This document shows positions 1-11,036 of a stretch of 64,000 bases of DNA, in pieces (within the stretch, counting starts at the first letter, position 1; each line of letters starts with the position of its first letter). A program made the position numbers and the translations under genes. Below the pieces are notes generated by a model, which was not told the DNA's origin, did no database searches, and saw only the letters and a list, made by a program, of their open reading frames with translations. Source of the DNA: Nosema muscidifuracis (lineage: Eukaryota > Microsporidia > Nosematidae); assembly GCA_028335825.1 (NCBI GenBank), contig JAIOKI010000001.1, positions 124,001 to 188,000 on the forward strand, written 5' to 3'.

Positions 1-755
1 TTTCTGTCCCTTTTTTGTTTGTATCTCTTTTAGGATTTATGGCTTATAAACTTTTTAAGAAGAAACCTAAGATTAACACTATTAGGAATGAAATCGATAC
101 TGAAGTTTAATTAAAAAATTAGTTTAATATTTGTAAAATAAAAACATCTTTGAAAAAAATATACATATAAAATACAGTTGATGAGTATATTTATATTTAA
201 TGTGTTACCATACTACATAAACTACATTGAATATTAGGTTTAAGTTTTTAGCTCTTTAATCTATTCCACTTCTTTTAGTTTATTTCTTTTTATCTACTTT
301 TCACTTCTCCTTATTTTATATCCTGATGTTTACATGTATCAATCTACTTAACATTTAGCTCAGTTCTATGGCTTTAATAAAAATTTGTTATTGATCAGCT
401 TATGTAACCACATATGAGATAGTTATCAGCTTGTACTTATATAAGATACCGTGACATTTGAATATAGATCATATTTATCCTTCTTCTCAGTTTTCACTGT
501 CCTTAGCTATTGAATTCTATAATTTCTACTCTACTATAATAATTTCTTTTTTTCTTCACTTCACTTTTCGAAAAAATAATAAATTGTTATATAATTCTTT
601 AATATTTATCCATGTGGTATTAAATTATTACATAAATTAATATAAATATAATATTAAAAAATTTATTAATCATTAAAAGTTGTACCAAATGCAATTTTCT
701 ATGAATCCACATTTCATTGCTCAAATTTGATACTTAAGAAGTTTGCATCGATAAT
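1..755 (+). repeat. Inverted repeat arm A1 (partner about 16135-16890)
   Basis: This stretch reads as the reverse complement of about 16135-16890, with few differences seen by eye. It covers a gene 3' end plus about 640 bp downstream. Similarity fades near the element around 745 (ATCGATGCAAACTTCTTAAG, matching TTGATGCAAAACTTCTTAAG on the other arm after reverse complementing). The left limit is unknown because the window starts inside the repeat. Confidence 0.85.
3..110 (+). CDS. C-terminal fragment of Cys-rich membrane-anchored family protein (cut by window edge)
   Basis: Only the last 35 codons are in the window. They read as the C-terminal transmembrane segment (VSLLGFMAYKLF) followed by the basic KKK stretch and the IDTEV end found in the family copies at 2733-3578, 8294-9139, 15121-15969 and 16782-17630. 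The final 60 nt appear identical to those of the copy at 16782-17630, and the downstream sequence is part of the same inverted duplication. Function is unknown. Confidence 0.75.
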   Translation, partial: SVPFLFVSLLGFMAYKLFKKKPKINTIRNEIDTEV

Positions 756-1364
756 GATTTTTTATAAACAAATATTTTTCTATTTACTCGTTACTTCTTT
801 CATCAACAATTTGTTGTTAATGAATAAATGTAAATAAAAATTCAGAAACTAATCTATCAAAACAAGCATACTATTTTTTTTATCAATGATGAGTTAAAAT
901 TTACTTCTTCACTGGTTATAACTTTATCTATCTTTGCACTTTTCATAAATAATCTAAAAAGTTCTTTTATCTTAGGTATGAATTATTAAAATAACTTTCT
1001 TTGAGTAATTGCCATTATTTAAACATTTTTTTCACGCTTAAAATAAAAATAATATTTTTATGAGTCATTGTCTCCAAACACTTGTTAAACAATAAAATTT
1101 GGAATTTTTTTTTTACTTTAGTGTAAACACTATCAACAATTTTTCATTATAAATTATCTTTTTTATTTCAAAGATATTCATTTAGAGAATATAAAATTAT
1201 TAATTTTTTTTTTTGAAAAGTGTTGTATGAAGGATTGTAAAAAAATTTAATCTTTTTTCTGTTATCAATGATGTAGATGTCCAACTTGTTATAAAATTTA
1301 ATAATGCTTTTAATCTGCTCTGGTTAATAAACGAAAGAACTAACTATTGTAAAAATAGGTTAAC
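755..1364. other. Gene-free AT-rich spacer
   Basis: No open frame with a credible start, no RNA gene and no clear repeat seen; homopolymer T and A runs only. Confidence 0.6.
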
Positions 1365-1700
1365 ATCCCTGATAATTTACAGCATGTCGAATCTGAAAAA
1401 TTAAAAAAGTATGATATAGATATACTAGCTAATGAACTAGGTTTGATACGCGGAAGTAAAAATTTAAAATAATATACATATCACTTAGAATGATATAACA
1501 AAGAAGTACAACGAAAAATGCTAGAGAATATATTAATGTAACATTGAAGAGGTGACTAGGATGAAGAGATAACGATAGGATTTTATAAAGATATTGAAGC
1601 TAAAATGACTGCTACTTTAATATTAGCACGATATAGTAAAACAGAATAACAAAATAGCCCTCAAATAAATAAAAATAATTGCTGATAATAATTTCTAACA
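1365..1700 (+). mobile_element. LINE (non-LTR retrotransposon) 3' coding tail, decayed
   Basis: Conceptual translation gives DILANELGLIRG in the vicinity of 1415-1455, preceded by a KLKKYD stretch. The same C-terminal block, [Y/H]DLLAN followed by an IPYV motif, closes the longer LINE relic near 7925-8000 and the tail relic at 51560-51800. Multiple stops occur. Only the 3' end of the element is recognisable, as expected from 5' truncation during target-primed reverse transcription. Confidence 0.5.
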
Positions 1701-2400
1701 TATTTAAGGACGTAGAATAGGATTAATTACAAACTTCTATTACCAATATAGATAAGATCAGCCTATACAATAGTGCAGAGACATATGCCTAATTTATAGT
1801 GCTTAAGATAACTCTGGAAAACTCAACCATCGATAACTGCAAAAACTCAATATTTAAGAGACCATAAACTGAAAAGAACAAGAACCACCTATTAATCAAA
1901 TTAAACGATCAATTTTAAATATTAGGTATGCTCAAATTAAATCTTGTTTTAAAATATACTCTCATTATTATGGAATTTATCATAGATATTATTGAGTAAT
2001 ATTTATTAAAATAGCATTTAAAACCTGAAGTAATTAAATTTCTCACAAAATTTATAATTTTTTGAATTATGTCAAACTTATTAAAAGGCTTTTTATAAAT
2101 CTAAACTTGAGCTGAAAATTGTAATTATAAATTAAAAGAGATTAGGTTGACTAAAACTCAATTATAGTTCAATAATTTTAGATATGAACAAAACATGATA
2201 ACAAAATAATTTTATTTTGATTTCAATTAGATTATTTTTTTTAGAATTTAATTATTGTAAATCTTTTGATTTTGCACATATATATTATTAAATAAAACAT
2301 ATATTTTCATAAATTAAATGTCAGAACCATCCATCAACTGCCATGTCATTTATAGTGAGATATTTGATATGTTTAGAATAATTGTATTTATCACAAAGTG
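1701..2400. other. Gene-free AT-rich spacer
   Basis: No supported feature. Short blocks could be further retroelement debris but I could not match them to anything. Confidence 0.5.
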
Positions 2401-2515
2401 TTGGGATCAAGTAACTTGGTGACGTCTTGACTTAATTTATCACCATTGTTACATAAAGAGTAACCCCTAAAATAAAATATGTCTTTCAGCAACAATTCTT
2501 CATACAACACAAAGA
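2401..2515 (+). repeat. Direct repeat copy 1 (partner 16027-16140), promoter-like
   Basis: About 105 bp is nearly identical, in the same orientation, to 16027-16140. It contains the interrupted palindrome CAAGTAACTTG, a TGACGTC element, and CCCC (2464-2467) about 11 nt before an ATG at 2479. The reading frame after that ATG lasts only 20 codons here, so this looks like a duplicated gene 5' end that no longer leads a gene. Confidence 0.75.
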
Positions 2516-2732
2516 ACTTTAGTTTCATTAATAAATTTTAAAGAAGCACGGTGAAGGTTTCCCTCTTAGATTTTGTTTTTCTCATGATTATTAAAAAAGC
2601 TTTTAATATTGGTTTACATAAAATTATAGTTTGATAATTTTGTTTATAAAACAAGTCGAAAATAAACTTTTTGTCTTATATCTATTTTTCCAAAGATATT
2701 GTTATTATTCAAATATTAAACTAATTTTTTAA

Positions 2733-3578
2733 TTAAACTTCAGAATTAGTCTCATTCCTAATGGTATCAATCTTATGTTTCTTCTTAAAAAGTTTATAAG
2801 CTATAAATCCTAAGAGAGAAACGAATAAAACAGAGACAGAAAAAGTAGTAATAGAGGATAAAGTAGTATTATTAGACTCTTGAACTAGAAACTCAGAATT
2901 AAATTCATCTAAATTTTCTATTCCGAAATTATATGGTTTCATTATATATACCTGTAGATCTTCAAAAGTAGTATTCATATTTCGAAATCCTATCATATTT
3001 TCAATTTCTTTGATCTGATTTATTATTTTAGTATTAGGACATCCACTCAATGATACTGGTATTGATTTCATTCTAAAACATTCTTTATCACTTCCACATT
3101 CATCTTTTAATTCATAAGCCGCACACTGAACTTCTTCAAAATAATCATAGCCATTAAAACATAAATTATACAATGAACTGACAACTATTTCGCTACTGAT
3201 TTTAGGAAGATTAGTATCAGTAACTTTATGCAATGTACCTGCTAAAATTTTAATATCAAAATTGATGCATGGTAAATAGTCTTGAGAATTCAGCAAAATT
3301 TCTCGATCTTTATTATGACAATCAGTGTCAAAAATTACATCCTTAAAAGATTCATCAACACATATTTGATCACAATTACACATCTGTCTAGTGAATTGAA
3401 CCAAACATCTTGCATGATAATCGATATAATCTTTAATTTGCTCATTATTCTTTGTTGAATCGTCTTCGATATCTTTACAAATATCATCAAGTATAATAAG
3501 ATTAGAATTCATCCATTGATTGAATTCTTCAATATTTAGTTCAGTAGGTTGTTCACTTAAAATAATACCTTCGTCCAT
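2733..3578 (-). CDS. Cys-rich, C-terminally membrane-anchored family protein
   Basis: A 281-residue intact member of a local multigene family that I do not recognise. It has no N-terminal signal peptide. A Cys-rich region runs from about residue 34 to 190 (MCNCDQIC, DTDC, LPC, DECGSDKEC). One hydrophobic segment lies at about residues 243-262, then a basic KLFKKK stretch and an acidic end, giving a tail-anchor-like layout. Start chosen at MDEG because all copies begin there. No CCC run precedes the ATG; instead TATAAAAG (minus strand, 3598-3605) lies 20-27 nt upstream. Paralogs: 8294-9139, 11037-12422, 15121-15969, 16782-17630. Its N-terminal third resembles that of the 15121 copy most. Surface or organelle membrane location is inference only. 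Confidence 0.85.
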   Translation of the reverse strand: MDEGIILSEQPTELNIEEFNQWMNSNLIILDDICKDIEDDSTKNNEQIKDYIDYHARCLVQFTRQMCNCDQICVDESFKDVIFDTDCHNKDREILLNSQDYLPCINFDIKILAGTLHKVTDTNLPKISSEIVVSSLYNLCFNGYDYFEEVQCAAYELKDECGSDKECFRMKSIPVSLSGCPNTKIINQIKEIENMIGFRNMNTTFEDLQVYIMKPYNFGIENLDEFNSEFLVQESNNTTLSSITTFSVSVLFVSLLGFIAYKLFKKKHKIDTIRNETNSEV

Positions 3579-3597
3579 AATATTGTAAAAATAGACG

Positions 3598-3605
3598 CTT
3601 TTATA
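3598..3605 (-). promoter_or_regulatory. TATA-like box of the family gene at 2733-3578
   Basis: TATAAAAG on the minus strand, 20-27 nt before the ATG, at the same spacing as in the inverted partner (15094-15101). Confidence 0.5.
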
Positions 3606-4949
3606 CTTTTTTTAAAAAATAAATTAAAATCAAATTTATTTAATAAAGTAAATTGTCATGCTATTCGTTTATCATATTGATCAAATATAACCATTTTTAA
3701 TTAAATTTCAAGTTTGATTTTACAATTAATTAATTATTTCGTTTAAATAAAGCTATGTTTATCAAATTAAATTTTGATCTGAATATACAACTAACTACTA
3801 TTATGCATATATTAAATGATTGATAAAATTATTAAATATCAGATTTAATTTAAAAATTATTTAGTTTTTTCTTTCATTTATATAAAACTATGTTTTATTA
3901 AATTAAGTTTCATGCCTGATCTTCAGTTGATTAATTTTTATTCTGTATATTCTGAATGATGAATAAAATAAATTTACAATTAATATTATTGAATAAATTA
4001 AATTTCAAAGTTGATTTTACAATTGATTAATCATATAATATCGAATAATTAAGAAAATGGATTAATTTTAATATTTTATATAAATTGTACTTTTAAAAGC
4101 AGTATTGATAATTTAAAATATTTAAAAGAATAATAAAGCTTTTTTTAATACTTGCTTTGTTCTTAAGTACTCTATTGTCTATCTCTAAAATCAACTTTTG
4201 GATTTTTGTATGCACATAAGACTTAATGAACACCTAAAGTAGTATCCAAAAATCTTGTTATTTTTTTTTCTACGGATATGTTGAAATTTTAATTTATCAA
4301 AATTTGAAACATATTTTTATGATTAAATTCCGAATTAATTATAAATTGCTAATTACCATTTATAAATATTTTTTTCGCAAAAAATATGAACCCTCTATAA
4401 AGGTCTAATACTAAATTATGCCAGTTATTTTTTGAAAAATCAAAATGAGATTGTCAATATTTAAGATTTAACAAAGTGATCAGATAAAAATCGTATAGAG
4501 AAGACTATATTAATATGCATAGTATTTGAAATGAAGTGATATGAATTTCTTAAAAAGATTCTTTCAATTTTTACTGATCTATATTAATTTAACTATGAGA
4601 ATGTATTTTGAAAGAAGGGTTATTTCATACATTAAGATGACACCTTAGAGATAGGATAATAGCAAGAATAATATAAGATTATTCTTTATATTCAAATGAG
4701 AAATGGATTATTATTGGGAGTGATGACACTAGAATTGATTGATGTTCGTAGATATGTAACTAAAAAAATTTGCATGTTTTACAAACAAATTTTTGTTGAG
4801 CAATATAGTGTTAGAATTTTTATTTAGGTCTGTGAAGTAATAGATATACATAAAAATATACCATAATTTAGATATTATATATGATAAACTTTTCAATAGT
4901 ATTAATTAAAAAATTATATTTAGTAATAATAGATGGGTAAAAAATAATA

Positions 4950-7900
4950 AAAAGGATCTGAATCAAAAATCGATAAAATAACAACAACAGCTCATACCGA
5001 TAAATTATAACATGAATTTTAAATGACAACTTTATTAAAGAATGTGTAGACTTTAAGTTCCTCTGTAACTTATCTTCTTTGAAGACAATTATGGAAGAAG
5101 TGCAAGCCTCTAGGGAGGATTAACCTAATAAAGTCTCCAAGCATTTTGTTAGATGACTGCAGATGCTGATGGGAGACTGGGATTAAGTAATATGTTCTAT
5201 GTAAAAAATTTAATGTGTCTATTTATGATGCTCTGATAAAGAAAAGAAACTAGAGGTCCTCGTTATGAAGCAGGGAATATTAAGAAAAGAATAATATTAA
5301 GAGAGTGAAACTTCTGACAGACATATCTGAGGAGTTCTCAGTTAAAGAAATAGCCAGACAAGGGAATATAGACAAATATTTAAGGGTGCATGGATTAAGA
5401 TTAAGACAGAAAAAGTTGACTAAATATAACGAAGACTGAAAATATGTTCAGTAAAGCTATATAAAGAAATATTAGGGTTTATTAACTTAGCAATCGATAT
5501 TTTTTCACAATCATACCGTGAAGGATGTGGCTACAATACTTTAGACAGCTCAAATAAGCTACTAAGAGCTTACGCATTAAGAAGGAATGGAAAGAAAGCA
5601 TACTTAAAAAATATTTGAATTTGAAAGAGTGCCCACAATGCTCTGAAAATTTATAGAGCGACAAAGAGAGTATAACAGCACAGCAGATAAAAAAGATTAG
5701 GATCCATATGCGACCAAAGAAAATAATGTTTGTAAAAACAAACGACGTTACAGCTATGATTTCTTTCTAAATGAAAGAATATGTTACAATAAAAAGTTGC
5801 AAGACCTACCTCAAAAGAAAGAACATAGAAAAGAAATCCCAAAATTGAGTTTTATAGGAACAGTGCTACAGAGACCGACAAGATGATGAGATAATAATAT
5901 AGCACATAATGTGAGACATAAAAGATAAAGAAGTTCTGATCACAATGTGGGAAGCTCAAGAAAATAAGGATATAGTAAATTGTGAAGAATACAAATTGCA
6001 ATGTAACTTAGATATGCAAAAGGAAAGGTGATTGTTTCAGAAAAAAAATTTAAGGAAGTAGTAAGTCGCCTACCGAACTGGAAGGCCTCGGGACCAGATA
6101 AAATCTGTAACTTTTCTATCAAAAATATGTCATCTCTACAGAAATATTTATATAAGATAGTTAGGCTGCTTTATTTAGAAATTAATCTCGAAGAATAGTG
6201 GTTATAAAGAGATGGCATATCTAGTACCAAAGGGGAGTCTATAAGCGGAAAGAACTTTAGACCAATATCCTGTATGTCTAATTAATATGAACTAGTAACG
6301 GAATGTGCAACATATATATTACAGAATATAGTGAAGACAAAATTTCTTTTCTGTTAAAACCAGATGGGTACAGCCAGAAAAGTCAAGCACTTAGAAATTT
6401 AACACTTAACAAGGAACATGGATACAAATAAAAACTAGATAGATTGATGTAAAAAGGCGTATGACTCTTTAAGTCACGAATACTTAATTAAGTGTATCAA
6501 AAGTTTAGGAATACATTAATGGATCAAAAAACTTTGTTGAAAGTATAAGAAAAACTATCAGTTATAAATTATAGCTGATAATGAAACAATATTAAACAAA
6601 AGAGTTAAAAGAGAAAGTTTACGAGGGTATAGCTTATCTTCGATGTTATTTTTATTATATATGGATCCAATAAGCAAAATTTTAAATGGTATCTATCCAA
6701 AAATTGAGTCTGAGGGTTCACGGTTTCCTGCAATCATCTTTTATCTATAAAAAACCTTAAGCTTTTAGCAAAAGATGATCATACAATAAAGGAAATGGTA
6801 AAAGAGACCCAAACATTTTGTAAAATAGTATGATTGGAAATGAATTTAGAGAAATCTTTTACCAACACCGAGGCGTGTGCAGATAATGCTAAACTTCTAG
6901 AAAGTCATGAAAGCTATAAATATTGGGATTAATTAAAGACACAGAAGAATGAAAAACTGATGATCCTAAGAAGAAGATATTTAAGGCAGTGAAACTAAAA
7001 TGAGAGAAAATATGTAAAAAATGTTTGAATGCTAACACCTGTCTAAAGCAATCAATGAACATTCAATCTCATCGATTAACTATTATATTGGAATTATAGA
7101 AGCAAAACCTATTGAACTTAGAGAACTCGACAATTTAATCCAAAATATCCTTATTAAAAACCACAAACATCAACAGTCAGCCTGCAAAGAAAGATTGTAC
7201 TCATCCACAAAAGAATTAGGGAGAGTACTTATAAATACAGAGCACAAGAGTGAGAGAATATTGCTTCAGTTTTTTAATGCTTTAGATAATAACAAAGAAA
7301 GTATAACCCGCAGAAAAGCAATAGTAAAATCGAAAAAAACAACACGCATTTGGCTAGAAAAAGATCTTTTTCTAATAAAGAAGTACAAATTAAATAAAGT
7401 ATTTACGCCTGAGATACTAGATGATGCCTAGAGAGCAACCCTATATAGTGAGATTAGAAAAAAACTATATAGATGTAAATAAGATTTAGAAGTAGTGTAA
7501 AAGAATTGAAGATCTGGTTGACAAAAGATAGCATATAACCAAAAAAAGAGGGTTCGTTGTGTGCGCAACAATATATAAATTTGTTCGCCGACAAAAAAGC
7601 CATGTTCTTACACTGTAATGAAAGATTTAAGATGATTGAATATATGAGACGACTTAATAAAACTCTGAGATGTATACATCTGCAAATATTCAGAAAAATA
7701 TAGATAAAAGAAGAGCAAAAAGATATGAAATAATTTTATGCATGAGTGTATTTCAACTAAGCATGTATGGATACGAGTGGATTCAAGAATTCAAGCGCGT
7801 ATAAAGTTAAAAAAATAAACTTGACACATTAATATTGATAAAATCAAGAAAGTAGTTCTTATCGTGGAAGTTGGGAAAACAAGGTTCTATAATCTTAGAA

Positions 7901-8200
7901 CAGTAGAAATAGAGAAAAAGCACAATTATGATCTGTTAGCAAACATTTGGCATCGCTGTATAAATTTAAATCGAAAATAATTCCGTATGTGGTGACATAA
8001 GATGAAAATGTTACAATCGACAATATAGTGCGGAGCTCAAGTTAGATATCCAAGCATAGGTGTATTAGCTGAAAAAAAAGATTATAAAGATGACCTTGGA
8101 AATGCAAATGATAAATTACGAAGAAATTGAAGAAGGTGGAAGTAAGGATACAAAACATAATGATTTAAAAGAAGTGAAACTTTTTGGCTGATAAACGGAA
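4950..8200 (+). mobile_element. LINE (non-LTR retrotransposon), nearly full length but decayed
   Basis: In several interrupted plus-strand frames the order of a LINE reverse transcriptase can be read: an upstream RLRQKK block near 5400, WKASGPD (6079-6099), NFRPISCMS (about 6253-6280), KKAYDSLSHEYLIKCI (about 6450-6500), GYSLSSMLFLLYMDP (about 6628-6672), a degraded catalytic box before LKLLAKDD (about 6755), then the post-RT region including KELGRVLINTEHKSERILLQ inside an open stretch at about 7195-7431, and finally DLLAN and IPYV near 7930-8000. Many stops and frame changes make it non-functional. It abuts the end of inverted repeat arm B1. The domain layout is that of LINEs in which the apurinic-endonuclease part is not obvious. 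Confidence 0.8.
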
Positions 8201-8293
8201 AAAGTTAAAAGAAAGATATAACCATCAACTGTATTTTATATGTATATTTCTCAAAGATATTTTTAGTTTACACATATTAAACTAATTTTTTAA

Positions 8294-9139
8294 TTAAACT
8301 TCAATATTAGTCTCATAATTGATATTATTAATCTTAGGTTTCTTCTTAAAAAGTTTATAAGCCATAAATCCTAAGAGAGAAACTAATAAAACAGAGACAG
8401 AAAAAGTAGCAATAGATGATACTTCAGTGTTATTAGACTCCTGAACTAGAAACTCAGGATTAAATTCATCTAAATGTTCTATTTCAATAGTAGATGAATT
8501 CATCATGTATAATTGTAGATCTTCAAAAGTAGTATTCATATTTTGAAATCCTATCATATCTTCAATTTCTCTGATCTGATTATTAAACTCAGTATTAGGA
8601 CATTCACTCAATGATACTGGTATTGATTTCATTCTAAAACATTCTTTATCACTTCCACATTCATTTTTCAAATCATAAGCCGCACACTGAACTTCTTTTA
8701 AATAATCATAGCCATCAAAACATAATTTGTACAATGAACTGACAATTTTTTTACTATTGATTTTAGGAAGATATTTATCTTTAACCCTATGCATAGTACC
8801 ATCGTAAACTTTAATATCAAACTCTTCGCATGGTAAATAGTCTTGAGAATTCAGTAAAATTTCTCGATCTTTAATATGACAATCAGTGTCAAGAATTACA
8901 TTTTTGAAAGATTCTTCAACACAATTCTGATCGCAAAAACACATCTGTCTTGTAAATTGAACTAAACATTTTGCATGATAATCAATATAATCTTTAATTT
9001 GTTCATTATTGTATTCTGATTCTTCTTTTATAACTTTACACATTGAGTTATGTTTAATTAAATTCAAAGTTCTCCAATGAATAAATTCTTCAATATTATC
9101 TTCTTCTGGTTGCTCTCTTATAATTTTACCTTCGTTCAT
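8294..9139 (-). CDS. Cys-rich, C-terminally membrane-anchored family protein
   Basis: A 281-residue intact paralog of 2733-3578. It has the same Cys pattern (MCFCDQNC, DTDC, LPC, DECGSDKEC), one hydrophobic segment near residues 243-262 (SVLLVSLLGFMAYKLF) and a KKK tail. Here the site occupied by a stop in two other copies reads as sense (HRVKDKYLP), which shows that the ancestral codon was a lysine codon. The C-terminal quarter resembles the copy at 15121-15969. No CCC precedes the ATG; TATAAATA lies 21-28 nt upstream (9160-9167, minus). Unknown function. Confidence 0.85.
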   Translation of the reverse strand: MNEGKIIREQPEEDNIEEFIHWRTLNLIKHNSMCKVIKEESEYNNEQIKDYIDYHAKCLVQFTRQMCFCDQNCVEESFKNVILDTDCHIKDREILLNSQDYLPCEEFDIKVYDGTMHRVKDKYLPKINSKKIVSSLYKLCFDGYDYLKEVQCAAYDLKNECGSDKECFRMKSIPVSLSECPNTEFNNQIREIEDMIGFQNMNTTFEDLQLYMMNSSTIEIEHLDEFNPEFLVQESNNTEVSSIATFSVSVLLVSLLGFMAYKLFKKKPKINNINYETNIEV

Positions 9140-9159
9140 TATATGGTAAAAACTCTTAG

Positions 9160-9167
9160 TATTTATA
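9160..9167 (-). promoter_or_regulatory. TATA-like box of the family gene at 8294-9139
   Basis: TATAAATA on the minus strand, 21-28 nt before the ATG, matching the spacing in the other family members. Confidence 0.4.
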
Positions 9168-9169
9168 TT

Positions 9170-9945
9170 AAAAAAATTAATTAATCGTTTTTAAAAAATA
9201 AAATAGATTCTAATACAAATATTTTAATCTATATTTTTCTATTATCGAATTGAATAGTAAAATTATTTTTTAAATTGCAATAAATTTATGTTATCTTTTT
9301 TATAAAATTGAAAAAATGAATTCTATGTTTAAGATTCATTGCTAGATAGAATTTCTAAACTTTTATTAAATTTTAATTAATAATGATTTTTGAAAGATTA
9401 TTAAAATGATTAATTAATATATTTAAAACAATTTTTTAATTTATAATATATTCATTGTAATTTAAGTTGAAGTAATCTATTATATTTAATGAATCAAAAT
9501 AATCATATTCAGCAATTTTCAGAATTTTTAATTTATTATGTTGTATTATAAAGATGTTTAGAAATTATTTGTAGCTAAAGAAATGTCAAAATAACTATAT
9601 TTATAAAAAATTTAAAATCATTATTTCTTACTGTTATGATTTATAAGTTAAGGGTTATTTATTTAAAATATTTATCCGCAACACTTAAAAATATAAAATT
9701 TAGCTTCTTTTTTATGCAAAATTATGACATAATCTCTATTAAAGTGTGTCTCAACGAACGAATGAATAAATTAAAATTATTAAATCGATTTGCACAGAAT
9801 AAAATTTTTGTAAATCATTATTGGACTCAATATCTATCTCGAAGTAATATTTATAGGTATTATAAAATTTAAATAAAATGAGCTGAATATTTAATAATAT
9901 TATTAAAGATTATTAAATATCATTGTTTAAATTTAGAAATAGCTT
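9170..9945. other. Gene-free AT-rich spacer
   Basis: A 78-codon open frame at 9636-9872 has no start signal and looks like chance. Nothing else seen. Confidence 0.55.
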
Positions 9946-9949
9946 GAAT

Positions 9950-10095
9950 ATAAAAAGCCGCAGTAGGTAGTAGTCTAGAAGTAGAAGGAAAAAGGTCAAT
10001 CGGAGAAATAAGGAGGGCCAACAAGGTGAGTGAAGAAGAAGAATAAGGTAAGGACATCATAAAACTATAAACCAAAAAAACAAATTATTTTTATT
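9950..10095 (+). mobile_element. LINE 3'-end relic
   Basis: GGTAGTAGTCTAGAAGTAGA and following bases, reading GSSLEVEG and KVSEEEE with a distal GACATCATAAAACT, match the end of the relic at 48808-49075 (GSSLKVKG, TVSEE, GACATCATAAAACT). The shared block is about 120 bp. Only the extreme 3' part of the element remains. Confidence 0.6.
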
Positions 10096-11036
10096 TTACT
10101 CTCATTTCTTTAAATAATATTATATTATATTATTATACTCTCATCTATAGAAAAATCATTTCCATTGATTAATAGTTATATGAAAGACCGGTAGAATTTC
10201 CAGAAATCACTATAATTTGAAAAAAAAATTAGTAAAGTTTCAGACTTAATTTTTTAAATCTGTTGAATTAATTTTTATAACCAAAAATTAACAACATGAT
10301 GAATTTTATTGTATATTTAAAATACTTTCATATAACTCAATTGCTACATTTATAAATCTAAAAAACATAATAAGAGTATTATTACAACTAAGTATATTAA
10401 ACAAACAAGAAACTACAAATATTTAAAGTTTATATAATTAAATCAAAAGGTATTCCTTCAGCTTATTTTTTTAAAAATCAACTTCTTTTAAATGACTTGA
10501 TTTCGTAAATTCGAATAGAGTCAAACTGTACCTAAAAAAGATACAAGAGATACTCTGATCTGACTATTTTATATTAAATTAAAACAACTTAGATCAATAC
10601 AATAATTTATGAATCATTTTAGTGCAAAAAATACAAACTTCATTTAGTGAATTATTAATCTGTCAAATATATCTATTCAAAGTTTTGGATGATACCATTT
10701 TGTCAATTAAAATTACTTTATTTTAATACATATCCATAATACCAAAATATTCGTATTGATGTATTATTTGGATTGTAGCGAGAAGAGAAATTTGTGGGTT
10801 AACTTATTAATATATTAAAATGATAACTAGTCTTATATAACAAAATATCACAAAGTTAAAGATATTTAATAATACTTGAATTTGATTAAGAATGAACCCC
10901 GTCAACAAATTAAATTATAAAAAAATAATGAAAAAACAAAACTTAAATAAATCAAATCCATAAAACCCAATTTGCAAGAGACAAGGTAATCATGTTTACT
11001 TAGTTTTATAAGCAATAAAAATATTGATTAAAATTT
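10096..11036. other. Gene-free AT-rich spacer
   Basis: No coding region, RNA gene or clear repeat seen. Confidence 0.6.

Larger units (their letters stand above)
2670..4925. repeat. Inverted repeat arm B1 (partner about 13735-16020)
   Basis: The stretch from about 60 bp past the stop of the gene at 2733-3578, through the gene and about 1.35 kb of its 5' flank, is the reverse complement of about 13735-16020. The outer boundary (near 4925) is the same place where LINE-like sequence begins. The flanks are strikingly alike (for example the block around 4811-4900 with that around 13760-13850), whereas the coding parts differ more. Confidence 0.85.

Noticed and set aside
458-640. 60-codon plus-strand open frame
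   Set aside because: Lies in the duplicated spacer of arm A1, no start signal, composition like non-coding DNA.
1380-1700. Possible Gag-like or LTR-element fragment
   Set aside because: The readable block matches the C-terminal tail of the LINEs in this window better; no LTRs, protease or integrase pattern was seen anywhere.
5482-6122. Minus-strand open frames of about 60 codons
   Set aside because: Antisense to the plus-strand LINE relic; the LINE motifs are on the other strand.
9636-9872. 78-codon plus-strand open frame
   Set aside because: No CCC or TATA-like signal, no domain pattern, in AT-rich spacer.
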